This document shows, piece after piece, positions 8,510 through 17,094 of a stretch of DNA of 64,000 nucleotides. The notes under the pieces are model-generated. The model did no database searches. It was given only the letters and a program-made list of their open reading frames with translations, and was not told the origin of the DNA. The position numbers and the translations under genes are program-made. The DNA is from Micromonospora sp. PLK6-60 (GTDB taxonomy: Bacteria; Actinomycetota; Actinomycetes; Mycobacteriales; Micromonosporaceae). Each line of letters begins with the position of its first letter. The stretch's first letter is position 1. The stretch covers positions 620,001-684,000 of the forward strand of contig NZ_JAIOAA010000001.1 of the NCBI RefSeq assembly GCF_019890675.1. Reading direction: 5' to 3'.

Positions 8510-9814
8510 TCAGCCCCGGGCCTCGACGAACTCGCGGACCGAGGCGGCCACGTAGTCCATCATCTCCTCGGTGAGTCCGGGGTACACCCCGACGTGGAAT
8601 GTCTGCTCGACGATGATGTCGCTGTTGGTCAGCTCACCGACCACCCGGTACGGCTGGTCCGCGTACGCCGGATGCCGGGTCAGGTTGCCGGCGAACAGCC
8701 GCCGGGTGCCGATCTTCCGGTCCTCCAGGAACTCCACCAGCTCCCCGGAGGTGAACGGCGCGGCCGGGTCGACCGTGAGGATGAAGCCGTACCAGCTCGG
8801 CTCGCTGTCCGGCGTGGCCGCCGGCAGGATCAGGTGCGGCACCCCGGCCAGGCCGGCGCGCAGCCGGCGCCAGTTGCGCCGCCGGGCCGCGCAGAAGTCG
8901 TCCAGCTTGGCGAGCTGGGTCAGGCCCAGCGCGGCGTGCATGTCGGTCGACTTGAGGTTGTAGCCGAGGTGCGAGTAGACGTACTTGTGGTCGTAGCCCG
9001 GCGGCAGCGTGCCCATCGTCCACTCGAAACGCTTGAGGCAGGTGTTGCTCTCCCCGGGCAGGCACCAGCAGTCGCGGCCCCAGTCGCGCAGCGACTCGAC
9101 GATCCGGCCGAGCGTCAGGTTGGAGGTCAGCACGCAGCCGCCCTCCCCCATGGTGATGTGGTGCGCCGGGTAGAAGCTGATCGTGGCGAGGTCGCCGAAG
9201 GTGCCCGTCGGCCGGCCCTGGTACGTCGATCCCAGGGCGTCGCAGTTGTCCTCGATGAGGAACAGTCCCCGCTCCTTGGCCAGCGCCGCGATCTCCGCCA
9301 CCGGGAACGGGTTGCCCACGGTGTGCGCGAGGATGATCGCCCGGGTACGCGGCCCGATCGCCGCGGCCACCCGCTCGACGGTCGGGTTGTACGTGCCCAG
9401 CTCCACGTCCACGAAGACCGGCACCAGGCCGTTCTGCAGGATCGGGTTCACCGTGGTGGGGAACGACGCGGCCACCGTGACCACCTCGTCGCCCCGGCGC
9501 AGCCGGCGCTCGCCGAGCTGCGGCGAGGTCAGCGCGGTGACCGCGAGCAGGTTGGCCGAGGAGCCCGAGTTGGTCAGGTGCGCCTTGCGCACCCCGAGCC
9601 GCTTGGCGATCTTCGACTCGAAGGACCGGGCGCTGGGCCCCGCGGCGATGCGCATGTCCAGCGCCGCCTCCACCAGCGCCACCCGATCCTCCACGTCGAG
9701 GACCGCCCCGGTCGGCCAGATCTCGCTCTCGCCCGGTACGAACGCCGGATCGGTGCCGGTGTTCTCGTGGTACTTGCGGACCTCGTCCAGCAGCAACGCC
9801 TTCTGGTCAGTCAT
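8510..9814 (-). CDS. NDP-4-keto-6-deoxyhexose 3-dehydratase (E1/SpnQ/RfbH type), copy 1
   Basis: A 434-residue PLP/PMP- and [2Fe-2S]-dependent enzyme that removes the C-3 hydroxyl of a 4-keto sugar. The PLP-binding lysine of ordinary aminotransferases is replaced by histidine in [14 protein letters not shown], diagnostic of this family. DWGRDCWC followed seven residues later by Cys (residues 249, 251, 259) gives the C-x-C-x7-C iron-sulfur ligands. The family needs a reductase partner, and no dedicated flavin/iron-sulfur reductase was seen. Copy 2 at 51186-52538 is clearly homologous along its whole length. The gene is separated from the upstream glycosyltransferase by about 95 nt on the same strand, so they may form an operon. 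Confidence 0.9.
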   Translation of the reverse strand: MTDQKALLLDEVRKYHENTGTDPAFVPGESEIWPTGAVLDVEDRVALVEAALDMRIAAGPSARSFESKIAKRLGVRKAHLTNSGSSANLLAVTALTSPQLGERRLRRGDEVVTVAASFPTTVNPILQNGLVPVFVDVELGTYNPTVERVAAAIGPRTRAIILAHTVGNPFPVAEIAALAKERGLFLIEDNCDALGSTYQGRPTGTFGDLATISFYPAHHITMGEGGCVLTSNLTLGRIVESLRDWGRDCWCLPGESNTCLKRFEWTMGTLPPGYDHKYVYSHLGYNLKSTDMHAALGLTQLAKLDDFCAARRRNWRRLRAGLAGVPHLILPAATPDSEPSWYGFILTVDPAAPFTSGELVEFLEDRKIGTRRLFAGNLTRHPAYADQPYRVVGELTNSDIIVEQTFHVGVYPGLTEEMMDYVAASVREFVEARG

Positions 9815-9910
9815 CCCCGCACTCCATTCCCTCGTCGCGGCATCGTCGCTCTGCGGCCGCCGCGGCCACGCCGTCCACCACGCGTCCCGCTCCGGGCGGG
9901 AGCACGTCGA

Positions 9911-11257
9911 TCAGCCCGCGTCGCCCCGGCGGCGGGCGGTCAACCGTTCCAGGGCGCCGACGATCTCCGCCGGGCTCGGCGTGGCCAGGATGTCCTCGTG
10001 CAGCGCGGCGGCGCCGTCGGCGAACGACGGGTCCTCCAACACCCGCACGAGCTGCTTGCGCATCGCCTCGGCCGACGGGTGCCCGATGTCCAGCCGCAGG
10101 CCGGCGCCGCGTCGCACCACGTGCTGGGCGGTCGCCGTCGACTCGATGTGCTTGGCCGCCACCGAACCCTCGTTGTCGCCGACCACGGCGAGCCCCTGGT
10201 CCACGTCCGAGTCGGTGATGAGCTGCGGCACACCCAGCGCCGCGGCGGTGGCGTAGGTGCCCATCCCGCCGTGGTGCACCAGGGCGACGGAGGTGGGCAG
10301 CAGCTGGCTCAGCGGCAGGTAGTCGACCAGGCGGACGTTGTCCGGCACCCGGCCCACGTCTTCGAGCTGCGCGGCGTTGAGCGTGGCGACCACCTCGACG
10401 TCCAGGTCGGCGACCGCGTCCAGCAGGCTTGGCACGTGCCCCCAGCCGCCGCGCATGTAGGTGCGCTGGGACAGGCCGAGCGACACCGCGACCCGTGGGC
10501 GGCCCGGGTTCTCGTACAGCCAGGCCGGCGCGGGGGCCTGCGCCGCGAACGGCACCCAGCGCACCGCGACGGTGCGGGTGTGCGGGGTGGGCAGCCACAC
10601 CCCGGCGGGCGTCGGGTTGACGGTCCACTGGCCGCGCAGCAGCTCGTCGTCGAGCGTCACCCGGTGCCGCTGCGCCACCGGGGCGACCGCCTCGACCAGC
10701 GGGTGCTCGCCCAGCGCCGCTCCGGCGCCGGCCTGCCGGGCGGCGAACTCGTCCAGGCTCCAGGTGAAGTAGTCCTGGCCCCACAGCAGCCGGGCCTGCG
10801 CGGCCCCGGCGGCGCGCGCCGCCACCGCCGCGCCCGGCCAGCACGGGTCCCAGAGGACCAGGTCGGGTTGCCAGTGCCGGGCGAAGTCGACGAGGTCGTC
10901 CACGCCGGGCCGCGGCTGCTCGGGCGACGCCCCGGCCGGGTGGAAGTCCCAGATGGCGGGCAGCATGAACTGGTAGAAGATGTCCCACGGGTCCCGCTGC
11001 GCCGGATCCAGCGCGAGCTGGCGGGTCAGCTCGTCCAGCCGCGCCCGCTCGGCGGGGTAGGGCTTACCGGGCCCCATCGGCGGCACCGCGGGATCACCCA
11101 CCGCCACCGGGGCCAGTCCCGCCGCCACGATCGCTTCGGTGAGGACCGGGTGCGACGCGACGCACACCTCGTGTCCGGCGTTCTGCAGCGCCCAGGCGAG
11201 CGGCACGACCGGATACAGGTGTGCCGGCGCGGGCCACACGGTGAACACGACGCGCAT
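9911..11257 (-). CDS. GT-B glycosyltransferase, second copy
   Basis: A 448-residue paralogue of the enzyme at 4196-5488, with the same opening (MRVVFTVWPAPAHLYPVVPLA), DLVLWDPCWPGAAVAA, LGLSQRTYMRGGW and the donor-site LLPTSVALVHHGGMGTYATAA. It carries an insertion in the donor domain (GDNEGSVAAKHIES) that the first copy lacks, which could alter sugar or acceptor choice. CGAGGAGG lies 7 nt before the ATG at 11257, so the longer upstream open frame is not used. It leads a minus-strand pair with the 3-dehydratase, suggesting that the deoxysugar made there is its donor. Confidence 0.9.
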   Translation of the reverse strand: MRVVFTVWPAPAHLYPVVPLAWALQNAGHEVCVASHPVLTEAIVAAGLAPVAVGDPAVPPMGPGKPYPAERARLDELTRQLALDPAQRDPWDIFYQFMLPAIWDFHPAGASPEQPRPGVDDLVDFARHWQPDLVLWDPCWPGAAVAARAAGAAQARLLWGQDYFTWSLDEFAARQAGAGAALGEHPLVEAVAPVAQRHRVTLDDELLRGQWTVNPTPAGVWLPTPHTRTVAVRWVPFAAQAPAPAWLYENPGRPRVAVSLGLSQRTYMRGGWGHVPSLLDAVADLDVEVVATLNAAQLEDVGRVPDNVRLVDYLPLSQLLPTSVALVHHGGMGTYATAAALGVPQLITDSDVDQGLAVVGDNEGSVAAKHIESTATAQHVVRRGAGLRLDIGHPSAEAMRKQLVRVLEDPSFADGAAALHEDILATPSPAEIVGALERLTARRRGDAG

Positions 11258-11331
11258 CTGTTGCCTCCTCGCCGAGAAAGTCCGATTTCGTCTCATGGAA
11301 ATCGTTGACCGGCCGGCACCGGGGGCGCACC

Positions 11332-12126
11332 TCACGGATTGCGCACACCGCCGGACGGATTGCGCATACCGCCGGCGGGCGCGCGGCCGTCGGCCTCGGG
11401 CACCAGCCCGGAAGCCGGGGCGGGGCGCAGCCGGCGCAGCGCGACGAGGTGCAGCGCGAACATGGTGGGCGCGCCGGCCAGCGCGAGCGTCACCAGCGGC
11501 AGGAGTCCCATGGCCACGGTGGTGTCGTCGCCGAACAGCTTGACCGCCGGCGCGGCGAGCGCGCCGAGCGGCACCGTCACCAGGATGTCGGCCAGGCCCA
11601 GCCGGTGGAACCACACCGCCGTCGTCCGCCGCCGTGGGTCATGGGCCAGCCGCCAGGCGACCAGCGGCGCGGCCACGCCCACCGCCAGGTCGCCCAGCCC
11701 CGCCGGGATCGCGAACACCGGGGGCAGCCGGTCCGCCGCCAGGGCCAGCAGGAACGCCAGCCCGGCCAGCCCGCGGGCCACCTGCACGGCGGTCAGCCAC
11801 ACCGCGGCCCGGGGGTGGGCGAGCGCCGCCACCACCGCCGGCCGCCGGGCGAAGAGCAGACACACCACGATCCAGCCGAGCATGGCCGGGACCACCCACG
11901 GCACGGCGCCCGGCCGGGACAGGAACACCTCGCGCCCGCCGAGCACCAGGACCAGCACCCACCAACCGGTGTACGCCGCCCCGGCGACCGCCGCGAGGCG
12001 CAGCGCCCCCGCACGGCCGGCGCCGGCGGCGTCCGCTCCCCGATAGAGGTTCGCGCACACGCCGACGACGACCACGCCGATCGCGACGATGCTGACCACC
12101 CAGATGTGCACCGGCATCCCGTCCAT
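11332..12126 (-). CDS. polytopic membrane protein of unknown function
   Basis: A 264-residue protein with about seven hydrophobic segments (for example WVVSIVAIGVVVVGVCA, AVPWVVPAMLGWIVVCLLF, LAGLAFLLALAA). Hydrophilic charge is confined to short loops, and a proline/glycine-rich C-terminal tail ends in two similar repeats, GGMRNPSGG and VRNP. It resembles small unannotated actinobacterial membrane proteins. I cannot assign a family. GAGGAG precedes the ATG at 12126. It sits upstream of, and on the same strand as, the second glycosyltransferase, but the 74-nt gap leaves co-transcription open. A role in self-protection or export is only a guess. Confidence 0.65.
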   Translation of the reverse strand: MDGMPVHIWVVSIVAIGVVVVGVCANLYRGADAAGAGRAGALRLAAVAGAAYTGWWVLVLVLGGREVFLSRPGAVPWVVPAMLGWIVVCLLFARRPAVVAALAHPRAAVWLTAVQVARGLAGLAFLLALAADRLPPVFAIPAGLGDLAVGVAAPLVAWRLAHDPRRRTTAVWFHRLGLADILVTVPLGALAAPAVKLFGDDTTVAMGLLPLVTLALAGAPTMFALHLVALRRLRPAPASGLVPEADGRAPAGGMRNPSGGVRNP

Positions 12127-12317
12127 CGAAACTCCTCGGTGTCGTCGGCGTTTCAGGCTAAGTCCGCCGCGTCCGGCGCCGGAAGGGCGACTGCGCTCAT
12201 CGGACGACACTGCGCACTCAGGAAGAATCGGGCGACCGACGCCCGTCGATAGACTTCGGCATCAGCCGCGTCCGCGTTCCGCGTGGTGGCGCGGGACGAC
12301 GACCGGAGGTGAGCGAC

Positions 12318-13091
12318 ATGACGACAGAGCGCACCCCGACCATCGCCCGGATGTACGACTACTACCTCGGTGGAACCGAGAACCTCGACGTGGACCGGGA
12401 GGCCGCCGACCAGGTCATCGCCGCGGTGCCGGACGTGGTGGCGGGCATCCGCCAGAACCGGGCCTTCCTGGGGAGGGCGGTGCGGTTCCTCGCCGCCGAG
12501 GCGGGCATCCGGCAGTTCATCGACATCGGCGCCGGCCTGCCGACCCAGGGCAACGTGCACGAGATCGCGCACGGCGTGGACCCGGCCGCCCGGGTGGTCT
12601 ATGTGGACTTCGATCCGGAGGTCGTCGCGCACGCGGGCGCGCTGCTCGCCCGCGAACCGAACGCGGTGGCCATCGAGGGCGACGTACGCCGGCCGGAGGA
12701 GTTGCTGGCGCACCCGCGGCTGCGGGAACTGGTCGACCTGGACCGTCCACTGGCGATCCTGATGATCGCGGTGGTGCACTTCATCCCGGACGCCGAGGAT
12801 CCCGCCGGGGTGGTCGGCCGGTACCGGGACGCGCTGCCCGGCGGCAGCTACCTGGCCCTCACCCACGCGACCGCCGACGGCATCCCGGCCGACGCCGCGT
12901 CCGACGCGATGGACGTCTACCGCTCGGGCGTGACGCCGCTGTATCTGCGCCGGCGGGAGCGGGTCGCCGCCCAGCTCGCGGGGCTGACGCTGGTCGAGCC
13001 GGGGCTGGTGAACGTCGCGGAGTGGCGCCCGGACGCCAGCAAGCCCGACGACCCGAAGCTGATGTTCTACGGCGCTGTCGGTCGCCGCTGA
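12318..13091 (+). CDS. DUF574-type SAM-dependent methyltransferase
   Basis: A 257-residue protein of the actinobacterial S-adenosyl methyltransferase family (Pfam 04672 type). The N-terminus TPTIARMYDYYLGGTENLDVD and the SAM-site region FIDIGAGLPTQGNVHEIA are characteristic. The later parts RVVYVDFDPEVV and LPGGSYLALTHAT fit the family. GGAGG ends 8 nt before the ATG at 12318, so that start is chosen over the GTG at 12309. These proteins are very numerous in streptomycetes and Micromonospora and have no known substrate. It is probably not a dedicated pathway gene. Confidence 0.8.
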   Translation: MTTERTPTIARMYDYYLGGTENLDVDREAADQVIAAVPDVVAGIRQNRAFLGRAVRFLAAEAGIRQFIDIGAGLPTQGNVHEIAHGVDPAARVVYVDFDPEVVAHAGALLAREPNAVAIEGDVRRPEELLAHPRLRELVDLDRPLAILMIAVVHFIPDAEDPAGVVGRYRDALPGGSYLALTHATADGIPADAASDAMDVYRSGVTPLYLRRRERVAAQLAGLTLVEPGLVNVAEWRPDASKPDDPKLMFYGAVGRR

Positions 13092-13117
13092 TTCCACCCG
13101 GTCGTAGGGTTCTCGCT

Positions 13118-13996
13118 GTGCCAGCTCACCGAATGCCCGCAGCGGAGATTCCGGTCTCTGTCGAACTGGTGCGCCGTCTGCTCGATCAGCAGCACCCCGA
13201 TCTGGCGGATCTGCCGGTCGAGGTCCTGGCCAACGGCTGGGACAACCTTGTGTGTCGGCTTGGTGAGGAGTTCCTGGTCCGGTTGCCGCGGCGCGGCCAG
13301 GCCGCCGAACTCGTCGCGCATGAGCAGCGGTGGTTGCCGGAGTTGGCCGGCCGCCTGCCGTTGCCGGTGCCAGCGCCGGTGCGTGTCGGGCGGCCGACGA
13401 CCGAGTACCCGTGGTCATGGAGTGTCGTGCCGTTTTTCCCGGGCCGGATCGCGGCGCGGTCGACGCCCCACGATCTCTGTTCGGCCGCGGCGACGCTCGG
13501 TGGCTTCTTGGGCGCGCTGCATGCCCCAGCTCCTTCGGAGGCGCCGGTCAACCCGTTCCGGGGGATTCACCTGGCCGGGCGGGCCGAGGGAGTCCTGACC
13601 GGGCTGGCACACGTCGATCCGGCTGACCGTGCCGCCGCACTGCGGATCTGGGAGGCGGCCGCCGCCTCACCTGCTTGGGACGGTCCGCCGCTGTGGCTGC
13701 ACGGGGATCTGCACCCGGCCAACATCCTGGTCGACCGCGGCCGGATCAGCGCCGTGATCGACTTCGGTGACATCACCTCGGGCGATCCCGCCACCGACCT
13801 GTCCGTGGCCTGGATGCTGTTCACGGCGGAGCAGCGTGCTGCGCTTCGCCAGACGTATGGTCGCGCGGACGACGCGACCTGGGAGCGGTCGCGTGGGTGG
13901 GCGCTTGCCCTGTCCCTGGTCTTCCTGACGCACTCGGCGGACAACCCGCTGATGCGCGGCATCGGCGAGCGCACCTTCCGTGCGGTGCTGGATTAG
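13118..13996 (+). CDS. aminoglycoside phosphotransferase (APH)-fold kinase
   Basis: A 292-residue protein with the APH/choline-kinase signature: PPLWLHGDLHPANILVDRGR supplies the catalytic loop (HGDLHPANIL), and VIDFGDITSGDPATDLS gives the metal-binding aspartate. The N-lobe has WDNLVCRLGEEFLVRLP. GTG at 13118 is taken as start because AGGG precedes it; an ATG at 13133 is also possible. It might phosphorylate an aminoglycoside, macrolide or sugar as resistance or metabolism. In thioamitide RiPP clusters an APH-like protein takes part in Ser/Thr dehydration, but distance and lack of co-transcription make that a weak idea here. Confidence 0.8.
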   Translation: MPAHRMPAAEIPVSVELVRRLLDQQHPDLADLPVEVLANGWDNLVCRLGEEFLVRLPRRGQAAELVAHEQRWLPELAGRLPLPVPAPVRVGRPTTEYPWSWSVVPFFPGRIAARSTPHDLCSAAATLGGFLGALHAPAPSEAPVNPFRGIHLAGRAEGVLTGLAHVDPADRAAALRIWEAAAASPAWDGPPLWLHGDLHPANILVDRGRISAVIDFGDITSGDPATDLSVAWMLFTAEQRAALRQTYGRADDATWERSRGWALALSLVFLTHSADNPLMRGIGERTFRAVLD

Positions 13997-14053
13997 CCGC
14001 TCGGGGTGGTTCACCGTAGGGCTACCTCATTTGTTGGTTAGGTAGGGACCCCG

Positions 14054-14269
14054 CTATTCGGCGACGAAGACGCCCACGCCTGGCAGAGTCTCGGTCATCC
14101 CCTTGATCCGCAACACCTGCATGGCGCGGTCGATCACGGGCTCCGTGACGCCGTAGTGCTCGATCAGCTCCCGTCGACTGGGCAGCTTGGAGCCCGGCGG
14201 GAACTCGCCGGTCGCGATGCGTTCGGCGAGGTCGTCGGCGATCTGCTCGTAGCGGTAACGCGGTGGCAC
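14054..14269 (-). CDS. short GntR-family winged-helix regulator
   Basis: A 71-residue single-domain protein: RYEQIADDLAERIATGEFPPG, then KLPSRRELIEHYGVTEPVIDRAM is the GntR helix-turn-helix, and LPGVGVFVAE is the wing. It has no effector domain, as in many short actinobacterial GntR proteins near conjugative or integrative genes. GTG at 14269 with GAGGGG upstream is chosen over the longer frame. It is the only DNA-binding regulator in the window. Its position, among small genes outside the pathway blocks, does not mark it as the cluster regulator. Confidence 0.8.
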   Translation of the reverse strand: MPPRYRYEQIADDLAERIATGEFPPGSKLPSRRELIEHYGVTEPVIDRAMQVLRIKGMTETLPGVGVFVAE

Positions 14270-14398
14270 GGTGTTCCCCTCGGTTGGCAACACGAGTAGA
14301 CCACCTACGGTTTGCCGGTGCGGCGCCACCCTGCCGTGCCGAAGCCGTCACCGCATCCCGATCAACCGCGGCCACTGGCCCAGCCAGGACGGCTCACG

Positions 14399-14617
14399 AT
14401 GACCACGCACCACCCGGTCACACCGGCCTGGACCTGCGGCGGCTGCGCGGGGCAGTGGCCCTGCCCCACCCGGCGGCGCGAGCTACGAGCCGAGTACCAC
14501 CACGCCCCCGTGTCACTGGCCCTCTACCTGGCCGCCCAACTCGTCGACGCCACCCGGGACCTCGCCCACGTCCCCGCCGGCCACCTACACCACCGCTTCC
14601 TCGGCTGGACCCGATGA
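14399..14617 (+). CDS. small hypothetical protein, Cys-rich start
   Basis: A 72-residue protein with a WTCGGCAGQWPCPTRR segment (three cysteines, possibly a metal site) and a helical rest (VSLALYLAAQLVDATRDLAHV). Similar small proteins are commonly found next to short GntR genes in Micromonosporaceae (recollection, not checked). Its stop overlaps the next ATG by 4 nt, which supports translation of both. Function unknown. Confidence 0.55.
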   Translation: MTTHHPVTPAWTCGGCAGQWPCPTRRRELRAEYHHAPVSLALYLAAQLVDATRDLAHVPAGHLHHRFLGWTR

Positions 14618-14787
14618 GCATCCTGCGACGCGGCGACGAGAAATACCACTACAGCGACGGCTCCCACAAGTGGATCCCACCCGACCCCGACTACGACCAG
14701 GAAATCTGGAACGAGCAGGTCCGGCAGCACAAGGAAGGCCACCTCAGGAACGAGCGCCCCAAGGTCCGCATCCAGCGCCTCATCTGA
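14614..14787 (+). CDS. small hypothetical protein
   Basis: A 57-residue, charged, tyrosine- and tryptophan-containing product (KYHYSDGSHKWIPPDPDYDQE). It is coupled to the preceding small gene through an ATGA overlap. No family is recognised. The pair is divergent from the short GntR gene, so it may be the target of that regulator. Confidence 0.5.
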   Translation: MSILRRGDEKYHYSDGSHKWIPPDPDYDQEIWNEQVRQHKEGHLRNERPKVRIQRLI

Positions 14788-14907
14788 TGCCAGCAGTACA
14801 GCAGCGAAGTGCAGCAACCGTGCCAGGCCGAGAAGCGCCTCGGCAGGCCGTCTGACCACGCATCACGCCGGAACCGACCGCCTTGCCGAGAGTCCACACA
14901 GAAGAGG

Positions 14908-15186
14908 TCACTCGACGAACGTGCCATCCGGCCTCATGATCTCGACGCGCACCAGCGGCGCGAAAGCAGACCAGCCCCCGTCATCCACGGCCACCACCAT
15001 GCGGACCCGATCGTCGCCGTCGTCGATGGCGTAGCTGACCACGGTGTGCCGCTTGCCGTCCTCGCCCACGACCAGGCGCATGTCCTTGTCGTCGAGCATC
15101 TCGCGCCACTCCTCGTAGCTGTCGCGCCGCCATTCCACCAGGCGTGCCTCGGCGAGTTGCGCTGCGATCTCCTTATCCAGTCCCAC
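14908..15186 (-). CDS. hypothetical protein
   Basis: A 92-residue protein with an acidic, helical N-terminal part (EIAAQLAEARLVEWRRDSYEEW) and a strand-rich C-terminal half (KRHTVVSYAIDDGDDRVRMVV). GTG at 15186 follows GGAGGG at 8 nt. No family is recognised. The 165-nt stretch up to the first MFS gene shows GC-rich repeats of the GCGGCATC type and no gene. Confidence 0.55.
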   Translation of the reverse strand: MGLDKEIAAQLAEARLVEWRRDSYEEWREMLDDKDMRLVVGEDGKRHTVVSYAIDDGDDRVRMVVAVDDGGWSAFAPLVRVEIMRPDGTFVE

Positions 15187-15352
15187 GCGTCCACCCTCCC
15201 ATCCGCTCGGCGTCGACCGTGCGGGACGGTCGGCCGCCAGGATGCGGCATCCGGCCCTATCCGCGCAGACGATGGGGCCGATCTGCCGCATCCTGCGGCA
15301 TCGCGTCGGGCGGCGGCGCCGCGGCATCGCGTACGGCGCGCCGCGCCGGCGG

Positions 15353-16936
15353 TCAGCCCCTCGCGGCCTGCGGGGCGCGCTCGTCGGTCTCGGCGGCGGC
15401 GTCCGCCGCATCGGCGGCCTCCGCCGCGCCGGTGGGACGTACGTCGCGCAGCAGCAGCGCGGCCACCACGCCCAGCACCGCGACGATCCCGGCGGCCACC
15501 CAGGCGGCGGCGCCGAACCCGGCCATGAACGCGTCCCGGGCCGGGGCCAGCACCGAGGCGGCCACGTCGGCGGGCAGTCGCGCGGCCGCGTCCACCGCGC
15601 CCAGCAGCGAGTCGCGGGCCGGTTCCGTCGCCTCCGCCGGGAGGTCGACGCCGTCCATCCGGCCGCGGTAGACCGCCGTGCCGACGCTGCCCAGCACCGC
15701 GATGCCGAGTGCCACGCTCAGCTCGGTGCTGGTCTCCGACAGCGCCGACGCCGAGCCGGCCCGCTCCGCCGGCGCGGCTCCGACCACCAGGTCGGTGCCG
15801 AGCACCATCGCGGGGGCGAAGCCGAACCAGGTGATGACCAGGCCGGTGACCGCGAGCGCGAGGCCGCCGTCGGCGTGGACCTGGGTGAGCAGTACGTAGC
15901 CGACGGCGGAGATGCCCAGCCCGGCGCCAACCACCAGGCCGGGCCGGATCTTCTGGGCGAGCACCGGCGCCAGCATCGAGCCGACGATCATCGCGCCGGT
16001 GTGCGGCAGCAGCCACAACCCGGCCCGCAGCGGGGAGCGTTCCTCGACGAGTTGCAGGTACTGCGTCGCGAACAGCATGATCCCGCCGACCGTCATGGAG
16101 GCGAACAGCAGCACTCCCAGGACGGCGCTGAACTCGCGGGCCCGGAACAGCCGCAGGTCCACCAGCGGGTCGGCGAGCCGCCGCTGGCGACGTACGAACA
16201 GCGTGCCGGCGGCGAGGCCGACCAGCGCGGCGAGGAGCACCGGCAGGCCCAAGCCGTGCGCGGTGACGTGCTTGAGGCCGTACACGATCGGCAGGATCGT
16301 GGCGAGCGAGAGCAGCACGCTGAGCGGGTCCAGCCGGGCGGCCCGTTCGGCGCGGTACTCCGGCAGCAGCAGCGGCCCGGCGATCAGCAGCACCGCCATC
16401 ACCGGCACGCCGAGCAGGAACACCGCGCCCCACCAGAACAGCTCCAGCAGCAGTCCGCCGACCACCGGCCCGATCGCCGTACCCACCATGAAGCAGGTCA
16501 TCCAGACGGCGATCGCCATGCTGCGCTGCCGGGCGTCGGCGAACATGGTGCGGATCAGCGAGAGCGTGGACGGCATCAGGGTGGCCCCGGCGACGCCGAG
16601 CAGCGCCCGGGTGGCGATCAGCATCTCCGGGGAGGTGGACCAGGCGGCGGCGACGGAGGCGAGGCCGAACGCGGCGGCGCCGATCAGCAGCAGCCGGCGC
16701 CGCCCGATCCGATCGCCCAGGGTGCCCATCGTGATCAGGAACCCGGCGATCATGAAGCCGTAGATGTCCATGATCCAGAGCAGTTGGGTGCTGTCCGGTT
16801 CCAGGTCCGCGGCGAGGTGCGGCAGCGCCAGGTACAGCACGCTCAAATCCAGCGCCAGCAGCAGCGTCGGCAGCGCCAGGACGGCCAGCCCGATCCACTC
16901 CCGACGTCCGGCGCGGGGTGTGCTTGTCGTGGTCAT
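15353..16936 (-). CDS. MFS drug exporter, DHA2 (14-TM) family
   Basis: A 527-residue EmrB/QacA-type proton antiporter. It has about 14 hydrophobic segments, motif A in GTLGDRIGRRRLLLIG, motif C-like MVGTAIGPVVGGLL, and the conserved acidic LALDLSVLYLALP in TM1. A soluble Ala/Glu-rich tail follows the last helix. ATG at 16936 with GGAAGGGA upstream fixes the start. It may export the finished product and confer self-resistance. It lies downstream of a second, different MFS gene on the same strand, about 160 nt apart. Confidence 0.9.
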   Translation of the reverse strand: MTTTSTPRAGRREWIGLAVLALPTLLLALDLSVLYLALPHLAADLEPDSTQLLWIMDIYGFMIAGFLITMGTLGDRIGRRRLLLIGAAAFGLASVAAAWSTSPEMLIATRALLGVAGATLMPSTLSLIRTMFADARQRSMAIAVWMTCFMVGTAIGPVVGGLLLELFWWGAVFLLGVPVMAVLLIAGPLLLPEYRAERAARLDPLSVLLSLATILPIVYGLKHVTAHGLGLPVLLAALVGLAAGTLFVRRQRRLADPLVDLRLFRAREFSAVLGVLLFASMTVGGIMLFATQYLQLVEERSPLRAGLWLLPHTGAMIVGSMLAPVLAQKIRPGLVVGAGLGISAVGYVLLTQVHADGGLALAVTGLVITWFGFAPAMVLGTDLVVGAAPAERAGSASALSETSTELSVALGIAVLGSVGTAVYRGRMDGVDLPAEATEPARDSLLGAVDAAARLPADVAASVLAPARDAFMAGFGAAAWVAAGIVAVLGVVAALLLRDVRPTGAAEAADAADAAAETDERAPQAARG

Positions 16937-17094
16937 GGCATCCCTTCCGAGGTTGGCGGGGCGGCACCGCACCCCCGACGGGCCTGTTCTCGACCGGCCA
17001 GGTCCCTAACGAGACACTCCCGGGTGGAGCTGCGCACGGCTCAGCGGCCGGCCCGCCCGGGCCAGCCGCTGAGTGCCGGACTTGCGCACCGGAG

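Noticed and set aside
13118..13996. APH-fold kinase as the RiPP dehydratase of the putative thioamitide-like system
   Set aside because: It is a normal-length APH protein with full kinase motifs, placed with unrelated genes and without the shared promoter motif.
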